From assembly GCA_951394045.1 (NCBI GenBank), contig OX595997.1, forward strand, positions 1,240,001-1,304,000: DNA of 64,000 nt. The letters run 5' to 3'. The notes under the pieces are model-generated. The model saw only the letters and a list, made by a program, of their open reading frames with translations. It had not been told where the DNA came from and made no database searches. Shown one piece after another: positions 10,605 to 20,668 of this stretch (the stretch's first letter is position 1; every line of letters begins with the position of its first letter). Source of the stretch: Nitzschia sp. DOCU1. Lineage: Eukaryota > Bacillariophyta > Bacillariophyceae > Bacillariales > Bacillariaceae. The position numbers and the translations under genes were made by a program.

Positions 10605-12331
10605 GAGGAGTTTTATCCGTAGTAGCGATTGTAGCAGGCTACTCTGCAACTCTAGGTAGGTTCCTAATGCTGCGGGTTGTTACTACCGGGTTCGTAGACT
10701 CAATTTTCTCTACCATATTATCTAATGTACAAACCGCAGTCGGAGGGGTTCGCAAACTGCGCACAAGCATTCGTTGGAGTCCAAGTCGTCGAGAAGTCGA
10801 GAATCAAGAAGACGACGCGTGTTGACTGACCGGATATAGCCAGCAGCTACCATTCTCTAGCTAGCTACTGTAACTGTTTCTTGACATGGGTGCTGTTTCA
10901 CTCTATACTGTACACAATAAAGTACTGTGCTGTATGTTCTAGCTCCTGGTATTCGAATTTGCGGCAACGTACCAATGGACTTAATTTTAGTACTTACTAG
11001 TAGTGCACAAATGTGTGGTCGACCCTTGTACTACTAGTTAACAAGTCTAGAATCTACTACGATGACAATTCTTGCACTGGAATAGCAGAAGTACGAGCAG
11101 GACCAGCTTTGAACTCGGGCATGGAGGGATTCTCTGATTCTTGTTGAGTACATGTAGATGTTGCTGCTGTACTAACACGGTCGCCCCCAAGTCCAGCGAC
11201 ACCTGATGATAATTGTTGCAGTAGGCAACATCATTGTGGAAGCCTTGCCCTTGATATTGGGTCGTCGTCATCGCTGTTTTTTCACCTCTTCTTGCACTCT
11301 GCTGCCAAGCTTCTTTTTCAGCCTCTCTCGTCGCTCTCGCTCTTCCAATTTTTGTTGAAAGGACTTGGCTGCAATAACTCTTCTTTTCTTGCTTGGGTCC
11401 TTGTTCTTCTTTTCTTTGGGTCAAAATGAATCATTGGCACCGCAGTCGTACCGGCCCAAGGCATTTGGGTTTGTTACCTCAAGCTCACTGGCAGGTTGTT
11501 GTTTGCTGCTGGAGGGGGGGCGCCTTTTTGCATCTTTTTGGCATGCAACTCGTTTGGCAAATCCAAAAATGACAAGGCTTATAATCCCATCATACCAATG
11601 CATGCATTCTAGCCGCTGTCAAAGTAAAGTGTGACAGGAATCCGGCATTGGCACATGGGCCCAGGTGCATTGGTGTTGCTATTGTTGTTTGCATCGCGAG
11701 CGTTTTCATGTGTTCAAGTAGTGTAGAAATTCTTTAATACTGCCTGCACGACTTGTGTGAGTAGACACGGTGCATGACGGTATGATTTGGCATGCCACGT
11801 GGGCTCCGAAGGAGTCCTTAGAGTAGATGAAATGCCCTCAAAATATCTACTTTTTGGGCGACATCGCGGTAGAATCTACGTATGAGATACGGTGCAAATT
11901 CTACAAACTACGACGACCGTATCGGGGTTGCTACATATGAAGGAAGGGGGATTCTGGTAGATAATAACTACTTCGGTAGAAATTTGAACATTACGGGGTG
12001 GTGGCGACACTCTTTGAAGCAGTGGATTGCGAATGGGGCTGCCGGGCGAAATACGCACAGTATCGTTCGAGTACCTAGTGCTGGCGTCACACCCCGCGCG
12101 GCGTCGACGACGGCGGAGCACGAAATCAACCACCATGGGCAAAAATTGTACCTGGTAGTGACCCGAGGCGATCAAGTGATTGACAACCTACGGTACTTGT
12201 TCCTCTTTGGCTCCTCGCAGTGGCGATGATTCAATACTCTAATTCCCACTGACAGTGCTCCACTTGTTTGGTAGTGGACAAGCCGCGTTTGCTTCCAAGT
12301 GTCAAACTATGAAAAAGAGGGCACGATCATC

Positions 12332-13456
12332 ATGCAGACTCGGTGGCTGGTCGCTTTGGTGGCGGTGATGGCGTCGACGTTTGTGTTTATCAATCTGAAC
12401 GGTGCTTTGAAGTTGCACATACCGACAGATGAGGCTGCGGCACGAATATCCAATCTACCACCTTCTCCTAAAATCAAATTGGTTTCATCGCCATTTCCCA
12501 ACGTGACAATCTACGAGGAGAAAGAACAACGACGACGAGTGGTGCTCATTCACGTTGGCAAGACGGGCGGTGAAACCGTGCGGCACACTCTCAAAATAAC
12601 CTGCCGTATGCGCAAGAATCCGGTTCAGCAGCAACTTTGCTGGGATTCATTTGCAAACAAGACCGAATCCGAACTCTCACGGCATACCATCGGGACTATG
12701 CACTGCGATCTGCTGCTTCCCAAGGGAAGTTTGGAACGCGCCACGACCTTTCTTTGGACGCTACGAAATCCTCTGGATCGTGTCGTTTCTTGGTTTCATT
12801 ACATGAATCCTGCCAACTGTCGGCCTCTAGACGACTATCACTCGACGGCTTGCAATACCAATCGCTCCATTGCTAGCAATGCAGAGAAAGGAAGCAAGTG
12901 GGCGGGCAAATTCTTTGGATGCTTTCCAACCATTAATCATTTTGCGGACTCGCTCGTTGCCGACAATTCTTCGACTTGTAGTCAGATTGCGTGGAGAACG
13001 ATATCAGGACAGGCCTCGGCATCATCGGGTCATATTTATTTCAACCATCAACACTATTGGATCGAGACACTAGAAAAGTATCCCCACAAGGAAGTTTGGG
13101 TACTTCGAACGGAATCTCTCTGGGATGACATGGTACTATTGGAAAAACGATTGATTTCTACACGGAATCATCAATCCACGACGCCACAAGAGTCGCACCA
13201 ATTTTCGGAGAAACGCAATGTGACGCATGGGAGCGAAGGGCATGTCCAAAGAGATTATCTGTCAGTTGGAGGGCAGGAACGTTTGTGCTATGCTTTGCGC
13301 GACGAAATCGCCATTTATGCCAGTCTACTACAAAAGGCGACAAATCTAGAGACGGAAGCAAAAGATCGATCACTGGAGTACGTCACGAAACAATGCGGGG
13401 AGGCAGTTAGTTCTGCATCCTGCAAAGGGAATCGTAGCATCACTGATAGAATATGA
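12332..13456 (+). CDS. Sulfotransferase family protein, type II membrane
   Basis: The 374-residue protein starts at the ATG immediately before the membrane helix (residues about 5-23); the frame is open upstream without another ATG. The N-terminal cytosolic part is very short, as in Golgi enzymes. Two PAPS-binding blocks are visible: the 5'-phosphosulfate loop VLIHVGKTGGETVRH (about 71-85) and the 3'-phosphate block LRNPLDRVVSWFHYMN (about 143-158). These place it in the membrane-bound carbohydrate sulfotransferase group (PF03567/PF13469-like). It would transfer sulfate from PAPS to a glycan in the Golgi lumen. Several N-glycosylation sites (NVT, NKT, NRS, NSS) support a luminal catalytic domain. 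The acceptor is unknown. Confidence 0.85.
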   Translation: MQTRWLVALVAVMASTFVFINLNGALKLHIPTDEAAARISNLPPSPKIKLVSSPFPNVTIYEEKEQRRRVVLIHVGKTGGETVRHTLKITCRMRKNPVQQQLCWDSFANKTESELSRHTIGTMHCDLLLPKGSLERATTFLWTLRNPLDRVVSWFHYMNPANCRPLDDYHSTACNTNRSIASNAEKGSKWAGKFFGCFPTINHFADSLVADNSSTCSQIAWRTISGQASASSGHIYFNHQHYWIETLEKYPHKEVWVLRTESLWDDMVLLEKRLISTRNHQSTTPQESHQFSEKRNVTHGSEGHVQRDYLSVGGQERLCYALRDEIAIYASLLQKATNLETEAKDRSLEYVTKQCGEAVSSASCKGNRSITDRI

Positions 13457-14287
13457 TATACTCCGCAGTACACGTGTACTGGTTACCATCGTTTCCTTTG
13501 CAATAAAGTTCAAATGCCGCGGATGAAGCCATAGCTTTTTGAAACTACCAGATAGCACGACAACGGATCGAGCAGAAGTTGCGGGCATTCTCGATATGCG
13601 ATTCTACAAATCCACCGTTACAAGTATGGCGATTCGCGAATACCTGCGACTATTCCGGCCGGCTTACAACATGTCTACCATCTAGTCCAAGAACATTTAG
13701 CACATTGCCAAAGTGTATCCAGTGTCTCCCGAAGATCCCTTCAAAGGAATCAATACAACTCCCGATTAGTACCAAAGCTAGGAGGCCCAGAAGGGGGGAG
13801 GGGGGTGGGTTCGATAACCATACACTTCCGCACGAATTCTATGTTGTTCTCTGTATCGAATACAGAGCTATTGTGCTATCAGTTTTCCATTGTTTTGTGT
13901 TTGCATCAAAGTGTTGGTAGACAAGAGTGAGTCGTCCTTAGTTGGCGATTTCCTCCCCTCGTCGTATCCCAAGATCAAAAAATGGCGTGCTCGTGTTGGG
14001 GGCACAAGCGTGTATCCAAAGCACTCAAGTATTCATAAAAGTGCTTAATTACGATTCTTACCCAGGCTTCATGGCTGTATATTAGAATACCGCTGTTCGA
14101 GCGCGTCGAGCTCCGTTCCCCGTCACTCGTTTGATCGAGCGTCGCTCAAAGAAACACACCTTGTATCATTGTACTACTCGTTTGGCAGGAGGCATTTGCA
14201 ACAACGTTGCCACACAACTACCACGATAATCAGACACGCAATTCTGTTACGTCGGCTGTCATTTTTGTCCATCAAGGGAAGATCAGC
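13457..14287. other. Intergenic, 831 bp
   Basis: No gene is supported. A G-rich run on the plus strand at 13793-13809 (two G6 tracts and one G3) could form a G-quadruplex. The last part should hold the promoter and leader of the next gene. Confidence 0.4.
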
Positions 14288-14773
14288 ATGCGTTCTATAG
14301 TTTTCTCGTGTTGCTACTTTTGGGCGACTTTGTTGCTATTGTTGGCCGGTCAGAATGGTATCATCGTCGGGGCGGCTTTTGTTTCTCCATTGGCTTGTAA
14401 CTGGAAGCACTCTAAACATCTTTCGAAGGACATGCAAAACCTTACACCCTCCGTGGTTTCGCTAAAGGACGATCCGACCAGCTCAACCTTCTTGTTGAAG
14501 AGAGAACATCGTCAACGAGTCCCCATGCACGTTTTTCCCAACGGGCGCTACGCCGAATCCTGGCGGCTCCATCTATCCAAGCGTACCAACCCCGACGACG
14601 ACGATGGCAACAAGGCCCCGAACGAGACGAAAATACCACCCGGTACTTTCATTATGCTTCCGCTAATTGCATTAGTGGGTTTGGATCTCTTGATCAATAT
14701 TGCCGTTCTGACCAAACGAACTTTTGAATTTTTGGTGCTCGGACAAGCACCAAGTACAGAGCCGTGGTGGTGA
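14288..14773 (+). CDS. Small plastid-targeted membrane protein, unknown function
   Basis: The protein has 161 residues from the ATG before the signal peptide. A strong hydrophobic segment (residues 10-29) ends in GAAFVSP, with Phe31 at the expected +1 position, the diatom plastid-targeting signature. A Ser/Lys-rich transit-like stretch follows. Near the C-terminus, TFIMLPLIALVGLDLLINIAVL forms one transmembrane helix, and the chain ends PSTEPWW. The frame is open further upstream with another ATG at or near 14207, which would put 27 polar residues before the signal, so the internal start is preferred. I do not recognise the family; a thylakoid or envelope subunit is plausible. Confidence 0.65.
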   Translation: MRSIVFSCCYFWATLLLLLAGQNGIIVGAAFVSPLACNWKHSKHLSKDMQNLTPSVVSLKDDPTSSTFLLKREHRQRVPMHVFPNGRYAESWRLHLSKRTNPDDDDGNKAPNETKIPPGTFIMLPLIALVGLDLLINIAVLTKRTFEFLVLGQAPSTEPWW

Positions 14774-15513
14774 TGGCTGGAAGCGTGCGAAATGTTCATT
14801 TTTTCATTCAGGGATAGTTGCGAACTATTGGCTCATGAAAGTAAGAGTGCCAAGAAGCAATGTCCAGTTCCTGGTGGCCCGTGAGCATCGAATGTGGCAG
14901 CAATCGAATGGGCCTCAACTACATGATGACGTTCCCGTTGTCAAGTCTGTCAACAAGATGCTAGTAACGACAATGACGGACAAAAACTACCGAGGAGCAG
15001 AGTCAGCAGACGACACGACAACATCGTTGGCATCAAATCCCACTACCATTCCGACGGAGAATACGTCCGAGTCATATCTTAGTACAAGAAAGCCTGCTTA
15101 CATTTGACCCTACCTATCTTACTTTGCTTTGGTCTTCGGGCCCGTATCAAAATAAATTGATTTGTAGCTGATGCTCGTGGGGAATCCTTTCCTTCCCCTC
15201 CCTTTCTTTTCCCCCTTTTTACTTTGACGTCCTCCGCGCCCCCAGTGAATGATTGACTACTTCGAACGAAAGTTCTGTTCAGGCGCCAAACGCCTCGCAA
15301 AAATCATCCATCGCCGCCGGCAATGACGAGACGCCTCTCTGCACACAAACACAACAACGACGGACTTTAAATGACCTGCTCCGTTCCTTGTCATGGTACA
15401 ACATCCGCGATAAATGTCTCTACCCGATGCCGGTAGTCATCCAGTTTTCTTGATTGGAGAAGGACGTGTTTCACAGCTTGTCGTTGCCGAGTGTTCTGTG
15501 AGCTTGAAGAACA
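14774..15513. other. Intergenic, 740 bp
   Basis: An open frame of about 90 codons continues from about 14836 to 15107 on the plus strand but has no domain or splice link. A C/T-rich tract runs from about 15178 to 15240. The 3' part should be the promoter of the next gene. Confidence 0.4.
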
Positions 15514-16725
15514 ATGAAGCAACCACTCATTGCCCTGCTCGTGGGCATGGTCCTTTCCATTCTGGCTCTACTTCCGTCCAAGTGTATCATCGAGTACCAA
15601 GATTTTGTCAGAGATACAGAAGATATCGGCAGTCCTTTCCAGAGCCCCGAGAACCTGTACATGTCAGCGCCAAACTTCAACTACTCCACCGCGTCCACTC
15701 CAGCTGTGGACATTGGACGGCAAGCCCAGATGGACAATGGATATCCTTTGGAACCGGTATCCGATGTACTTCCGAAACGTGTATTCATGATTTACGGTTT
15801 GGAATCGTCTGGGACGACGTTTGTAGCCAAGACGATATCCAAGGCGGTGGGGATTCAGATGGGCTGGAGCCGTGGACGGGAACGAATGGAAACTCGCGAT
15901 TACCAGACAGAAGTCCACCACATTTCTCTACCGATGGGTGCCGTGTTGAAAAATAGCTGGGGTTATGAGACACGATTTTCTGAACCACTTCCAATGACTC
16001 CCGTCTATTATCCCTCTGCTTGTCCGATGCAACCCCTGGAAGGTCCTCATCAACCACCCGCACTGAAACCTCCCCCCGAAATCTGTCAAGATTTCATGGG
16101 GGATTTGGTCATGACACCACCGCATCGTTTCTTTGTCAATATGACTAGCAATATCCAGTGGTATCGGGAACGAGGAGTGCATGTATATCCCATCATGGTC
16201 GTTCGAGATCCCATGCTTCATTTTCAAGGAATTCTCAAGAAAGAGGGAGGCCATGTTTCCGATGCATCGGCGGCATATCAACAATATGAACAGGGAAGAG
16301 CCATTGTTATGGAGACAATTGAGAGGGGTTTGAATCCAATAATTGTATCGTATGAAGCGCTCATGACGCTCCGAGGATCGTATTTGCGTCAACTTTACCA
16401 TCAACTGGGCATTCCCAGTGACTACAACCCGAGTTTTCAGAATGGCAATACCAAGTACGTGTCTACAAACGGCGGTGAACTATCCAAAGTAGAGCAGGCT
16501 CTATTGAAGGAAGACACCCCAGATGCTGCTTTTATGCGTGGTAACTCGTATCGACCGCCGAATCCGTTGGAATTCCGCGACAAAATAACAAAAGTTGGCA
16601 GCACCAAGCCTGAGCAAGTTCCGTTCAAGGAGCTTAACTTCACAAACAAAAGGACTTTTGCACGTCGTAATGCCGAACGCTTTCGTAAGACACTGCAGCA
16701 GCAGCAACGAGAGAAATCAGTGTAA
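15514..16725 (+). CDS. P-loop sulfotransferase-like type II membrane protein, copy A
   Basis: The protein has 403 residues. Residues 4-22 form a signal anchor (PLIALLVGMVLSILALL). The luminal part has a P-loop-like MIYGLESSGTTFVAKTI (about 92-108), which resembles the phosphosulfate-binding loop of sulfotransferases, and a later PIMVVRDPMLHFQGI (about 226-240), which resembles the 3'-phosphate-binding strand with Arg-Asp-Pro. PIIVSYEALMTLRGSYLRQL near the C-terminal third is a conserved helix shared with the next gene. I infer a Golgi enzyme using PAPS, but it lies far from the classical families; a nucleotide-dependent kinase-like role cannot be excluded. The next gene (17266) is its tandem paralogue, 540 bp away in the same direction. 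Confidence 0.65.
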   Translation: MKQPLIALLVGMVLSILALLPSKCIIEYQDFVRDTEDIGSPFQSPENLYMSAPNFNYSTASTPAVDIGRQAQMDNGYPLEPVSDVLPKRVFMIYGLESSGTTFVAKTISKAVGIQMGWSRGRERMETRDYQTEVHHISLPMGAVLKNSWGYETRFSEPLPMTPVYYPSACPMQPLEGPHQPPALKPPPEICQDFMGDLVMTPPHRFFVNMTSNIQWYRERGVHVYPIMVVRDPMLHFQGILKKEGGHVSDASAAYQQYEQGRAIVMETIERGLNPIIVSYEALMTLRGSYLRQLYHQLGIPSDYNPSFQNGNTKYVSTNGGELSKVEQALLKEDTPDAAFMRGNSYRPPNPLEFRDKITKVGSTKPEQVPFKELNFTNKRTFARRNAERFRKTLQQQQREKSV

Positions 16726-17265
16726 GCAGTGGCACAGCATTGATAGAAAGGATGCCGCGACTATCATGTGAATAACTTTGTACCATTTTATATTTTCTAC
16801 TGCGTTATCAACTTTTGACTCCACTAGTCCTGCTTCTAGTGGTGAATTCCGTTACGGCGAGCAAAGATATCGATCGTCAATGTACTCTAGTAGTTGCTAC
16901 AGGGAAACCGGTGGAGAGCTTGCCCCCAACCTCCACCTTTTGGGTTCGAAGGGGTCGTTTTGTTCGAAGAGGTCGGGATGATTTCAGCGACGAGCGAGCG
17001 AGACCCATTTTACTTCGCGCGCCGACCGTCCCCTTGCTTGCGAAAAAAATAGTATGGGAAAACGAATGCTAGACGTTGAACAAGGGCAATGACCCATCTG
17101 CCACCGACCGTGCCTGTAGAACATGTACTGATTCCAACGTGTTGTTTTGGGAGCGTTCGTTTGAAATAGCGTAGTAAATAGTGGTGGGACTTTTTCATCT
17201 TCAACGCGGTCTTCTCTTCCATTTTAGTTCATCTTTTCAGCAACAACAACCCCACCCCCCTCACC
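16726..17265. other. Intergenic between tandem paralogues, 540 bp
   Basis: No gene is supported. The promoter of the second copy should be here; no close sequence match to the promoter of the first copy was noticed. Confidence 0.4.
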
Positions 17266-18345
17266 ATGTCTCGATCAGGCGGTTACTTGCTGACATCTAT
17301 CGTCTCTTTGCTAGTGCTTAATTTGTATCAGAATGCCACAAGGTCGTGTAAGATCCGAGTCTCGCAATTGGCGCCAGGGGAACATCCCCTACCACCTCCG
17401 CATGTCATCATTCCGGAACACCCTCTGCGCAATGTGTTGAGTGGTTATTTCCCTGGCTGGAACAATGGCACTACTTTGGATCGGTCCGCTTTAGATAAAT
17501 CCTCCCAAAGCATTGTACCGGATCGCATCATTGCCGTCTTTGGCCTAGAGAGCAGCGGGGCTTCGTTTGTGCAAAGGGCAATCGCCGATGCCATTGGTGC
17601 GACACAACAAAGCGGCACCGAACGTGTCACCGCCAACAATGAAGTTCGTGTGCAGCACTTGTCACTTCCTTTTGGATCTAGTACTGTGGAGAACGATCCC
17701 AATTTTGACAAACGATTCGAGCCACTACCGATTGTCCCCGTGTTTGTTCCTCGCCAGTGTCGATTGGATCCTAGAGACGCGGGACGTCAGCTTCCTGCAC
17801 CTCCAGAGTGCCACACGTTATTTGGACCCGAACTGGTGCCCAGTGTGGCACGGTATTTTGTCAATGTGACTTCGCACATTCAATTTTATCGTCAGCGAGG
17901 AGTCGAGGCAACGGCGGTCTTGGTTCTACGAGACCCGGCGCTGCATTTCAAGGGTATTATCAAGGAGCGTTGTCCGAACGAAACGGCGGCCTTTGAACAA
18001 TTCAAGACGGGACGTCTCCTTTTGCAACAAGCCATGGAACGGTTGGACCCTAGTACTGTCGTCGTGGTGAGTTATGAAACGCTCATGACGCTTCGAGACG
18101 TATATCTACGTGAAATCTACAAGAGTTTGGGGATCCGATCGAATCATTCTCCCGACTATGCGAATGGCAATATCAAATATATTGCGAACAATGTTATACC
18201 GACATCGATTGCTACAAAGTTACAAGAAGACAATGGTGTCATAAAGTACGTGAAACCTACCACCAACATGTACGAACCGGCATCCATGGCCGAGATTCGT
18301 GCCCAACGCCAAAAGAACAATGTGGAACAAGCTACATCCAGATAA
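17266..18345 (+). CDS. P-loop sulfotransferase-like type II membrane protein, copy B
   Basis: The 359-residue protein is co-linear with the previous gene. It has an N-terminal anchor (residues 6-21), the loop IAVFGLESSGASFVQRAI (about 91-108), the paired AVLVLRDPALHFKGI (about 217-231), and VVVSYETLMTLRDVYLREIY. Both proteins share the block HISLPMG / HLSLPFG after the loop, a Cys followed by a Pro-rich segment, and a later NGNxKYxxxN motif. Divergence is large at the ends, so the duplication is old. It has the same predicted role and doubts as copy A. N-glycosylation sites (NVT, NET) fit a luminal domain. Confidence 0.65.
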   Translation: MSRSGGYLLTSIVSLLVLNLYQNATRSCKIRVSQLAPGEHPLPPPHVIIPEHPLRNVLSGYFPGWNNGTTLDRSALDKSSQSIVPDRIIAVFGLESSGASFVQRAIADAIGATQQSGTERVTANNEVRVQHLSLPFGSSTVENDPNFDKRFEPLPIVPVFVPRQCRLDPRDAGRQLPAPPECHTLFGPELVPSVARYFVNVTSHIQFYRQRGVEATAVLVLRDPALHFKGIIKERCPNETAAFEQFKTGRLLLQQAMERLDPSTVVVVSYETLMTLRDVYLREIYKSLGIRSNHSPDYANGNIKYIANNVIPTSIATKLQEDNGVIKYVKPTTNMYEPASMAEIRAQRQKNNVEQATSR

Positions 18346-18458
18346 GTAAAAGGTAGTGTAACTCTAGCTATATAGCAGCAACAAGTGTTGTCGTCTTTTT
18401 TGCTTGTAGATGCCGCGCAGCGAAACGGTTGCACCTAGTAGGCTCCGATCCAAAACCC

Positions 18459-19123
18459 CTAGTTGCGCTTGGCTGCTCTTTCGATGCTGGCCTCCTCCTC
18501 GATTAGCGCTTGCAAGCTGCCCTGTAGAATGAGGATGCAGTTCCAGCGCCCAAAAAATTGAAAAGATACCTCCCGAAATCGAACAGCTTGCTCCCACAAT
18601 CGAGCAGTTGTCTTCGCCATTTGCTGCGTTGGGTTGGACACGCACGTGGCCCCCATTTCCCTGAAATACTGGCACGGCAATACCGGTAGCTCGCCTGGCT
18701 TTGGGTAAGCTTCCATCAGCAGTGGGTAAGCTTCCATCAACAAAGGAAAAGTTTCCAAGAAGTAGTCGTTCAGCGTAACAAACAGCTGCCAAGCCATCAG
18801 CAGCTCTAGCGGGTTGCACGTCGTGAACATTTCCCCCAATCGGGCGATTTGCTCAAGATATCGGGTGCCTTGCTCATTAAATCGGTCTTTGACTTCCATG
18901 AACTCGGCCACTTCCCTCGCGATTGTAGCTCGGAGCTGAAATCAGCAGAAAGAATAGAGAAAGAATACATAGCCCTACCACTACTACCGGAGGAGCGTCT
19001 GTCAGACCGCACGCGAGGACGCCCGATATGTTCAATGTCGACTAATTTGACACAAAATGACTTGGCATATTTACCTATCATACCTACCAGCGACAGCGAC
19101 AAGAGATGGTACACGATGAGCAT
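18459..19123 (-). CDS. Unknown small protein, tentative two-exon model
   Basis: The main exon (18935-18459) encodes 158 residues after a clear acceptor (tgatttcag). It is preceded in frame by a stop, so an upstream exon is needed. A donor gtaggt at 19087 in the same phase lets a short ATG exon (19123-19088, MLIVYHLLSLSL) join it, giving about 170 residues with a 152-bp intron. The protein is helical, with EVAEFMEVKDRFNEQGTRYL, LMAWQLFVTLNDYFLETF, and a tandem 7-residue repeat PLLMEAYPLLMEAY encoded by a 21-bp duplication. No family was recognised. The first exon is a guess; more exons may lie upstream in the 190-bp gap before the divergent GT31 gene. Confidence 0.4.
18702..18743. repeat. 21-bp tandem duplication inside the unknown gene
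   Basis: The block beginning TGGGTAAGCTTCCATCA occurs at 18702 and 18723. It keeps the reading frame and adds seven residues. Confidence 0.75.
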
Positions 19124-19315
19124 CCGCTTCACCTATCTCGCCATTCAAGCAATCGCAGCCACTTGTAGAAAGGCCATGGTGGCAATGAACATTGACCTAC
19201 CACTCTCTTGGTGTAGTAGTAGCATTGGATTTGAGTGGAAGATTCTAGCTGCAGAAAGCGGCCCGTCAGGGTTCAATAATCGTCAGGTGCCATCATTATT
19301 ACACGACGACAAACG

Positions 19316-20503
19316 ATGCAACCGAAGAATCCTCGCAAGGTGACACGGGTCGGAATACCACGCTCCGTTGCTCTCCTATTTGTGACATTGACGTTTGTGG
19401 TTGGATGGATCACTATAGTATCGTTGGATGTCACGACGATGATGACAACGACGACAGTGGCATCCAACTCGACGTTTCCTTCGCAACAACAGTTTCAACA
19501 ATCCTTTTCGTCGTCGGGAGTCACAATGTACGAACATTTTGTCTACGCGAATTCAACCTATCAGTACCGATACTCGACCAAGCTGTTTGCCAAGTCGTTT
19601 CCAACCATGAAGGATGCTGGTGCTGAGACTATTCTTCCAGTCGTCGTTTATGGAGTTTGTGCCAATGCAGGCAAACCCGTTCGGCGGAATGCGATTCGAA
19701 AGTCGTGGGGATTGCACGTACCAGTCTATTTTTTAGTTGCTGGAAACTGGGAGTCTGTGGAGGAGGAATTCAAACGCTTTGGAGATTTGCTCTGGGTGGA
19801 TATTCCAGAAGATTATCGCAACGCTCTGACGCCCAAAACTATGGCCTTTGTGCACTTTTCTTCCAACAAGGCGATTCCCGCCATGGCACAAGCACTCAAG
19901 AGACCTGTCGAGTACATGTTCAAGACAGATGACGACGTCTACATTAATGCAACAGAAATGAGTAGAGAGTTACACGTGCATGGGCATCCGGACTATTATG
20001 GCCTCTTGCGGAAAGATACAAAACCCATACGCAACAAAACAGAGACTGGTCTAGTATCCAAGTGGTACATGTCCAAAGAAGAGTATCCCCGTGACTTATT
20101 TCCGCCGTATGCTCATGGAACGGGATACGCTCTCTCGAAACGTTTTGGTAAATGTGCGGCCAAGGCCATGGCGACAATGATTCCAATGCCTTGGGAAGAT
20201 GTCGCGACGGGAATGTTGGCAGAGACCTGTGGCGTCACCCTGACTCCATCCGACCCGGAATGGAGTCACTTTGTTCCCTTTGACTCGCCAGAATCAGAGT
20301 GGATAGAGTTCCCGTATCATCGGTTTAAGAATGGCAGCGTATTGGTCAAGATCCTTCACAAGGTCAAGCCGTGGTTTTTTGAACCACTCTCACGGCAGGC
20401 GTCGTTAGTAGAAGCGCGAGAATATGGTGGTAAGAAGCGGCTAGAGCTTCGGCAGCGTCGAGAAGCGGCTGCGGAAGGACGAAAACAGCTGCCGGCGGGA
20501 TGA
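19316..20503 (+). CDS. GT31 beta-1,3-galactosyltransferase-like enzyme
   Basis: The 395-residue single-exon type II membrane protein has a basic N-terminus and an anchor at residues about 17-37. It then has a Thr/Ser/Gln-rich stem. The catalytic domain shows the Galactosyl_T (GT31) blocks in order: RRNAIRKSWG (about 122-131), EYMFKTDDDVYIN with the metal-binding Asp triplet (about 200-212), PPYAHGTGYALS (about 263-274) and PWEDVATGM (about 293-301). It should transfer galactose or N-acetylhexosamine in beta-1,3 linkage in the Golgi. The C-terminal tail is rich in Arg, Glu and Lys. All expected motifs are intact. Confidence 0.9.
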   Translation: MQPKNPRKVTRVGIPRSVALLFVTLTFVVGWITIVSLDVTTMMTTTTVASNSTFPSQQQFQQSFSSSGVTMYEHFVYANSTYQYRYSTKLFAKSFPTMKDAGAETILPVVVYGVCANAGKPVRRNAIRKSWGLHVPVYFLVAGNWESVEEEFKRFGDLLWVDIPEDYRNALTPKTMAFVHFSSNKAIPAMAQALKRPVEYMFKTDDDVYINATEMSRELHVHGHPDYYGLLRKDTKPIRNKTETGLVSKWYMSKEEYPRDLFPPYAHGTGYALSKRFGKCAAKAMATMIPMPWEDVATGMLAETCGVTLTPSDPEWSHFVPFDSPESEWIEFPYHRFKNGSVLVKILHKVKPWFFEPLSRQASLVEAREYGGKKRLELRQRREAAAEGRKQLPAG

Positions 20504-20668
20504 ATTCCAGTTCATGGTAAAGGTACGTTTGATCACACATTGATTTGATACAGTATAGTACTGCTATTTTACAAGGAATGTTTCTCTATTCTGTGGTAAA
20601 AGGCACACACAAAGCACATGTTATATAGACCAGTGGCTGCCATTTCGGCGCCAAACTTGGCTTTTTCA

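Larger units (their letters stand above)
9528..12331. other. Long gene-poor region, 2.8 kb
   Basis: No gene is well supported. An open frame at 9898-10203 (plus, 101 codons, ATG start) has plausible composition (SSTTIDGQELYDSKQMLQ) but no known domain, and its opposite strand is open too. Another at 11882-12229 (plus, 115 codons) is equally uncertain. The stretch 10350-11050 is rich in CTACTA/TAGTAG words and CCGG-centred palindromes, and 10317-10340 has a short CAG-rich run. Confidence 0.45.

Noticed and set aside
11882..12229. Possible small gene of 115 codons
   Set aside because: No recognisable domain and the opposite strand is also open; coding signal too weak to call.
13793..13830. tRNA-like GGTTCGA element next to a G-rich run
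   Set aside because: No matching acceptor or anticodon stems around it.
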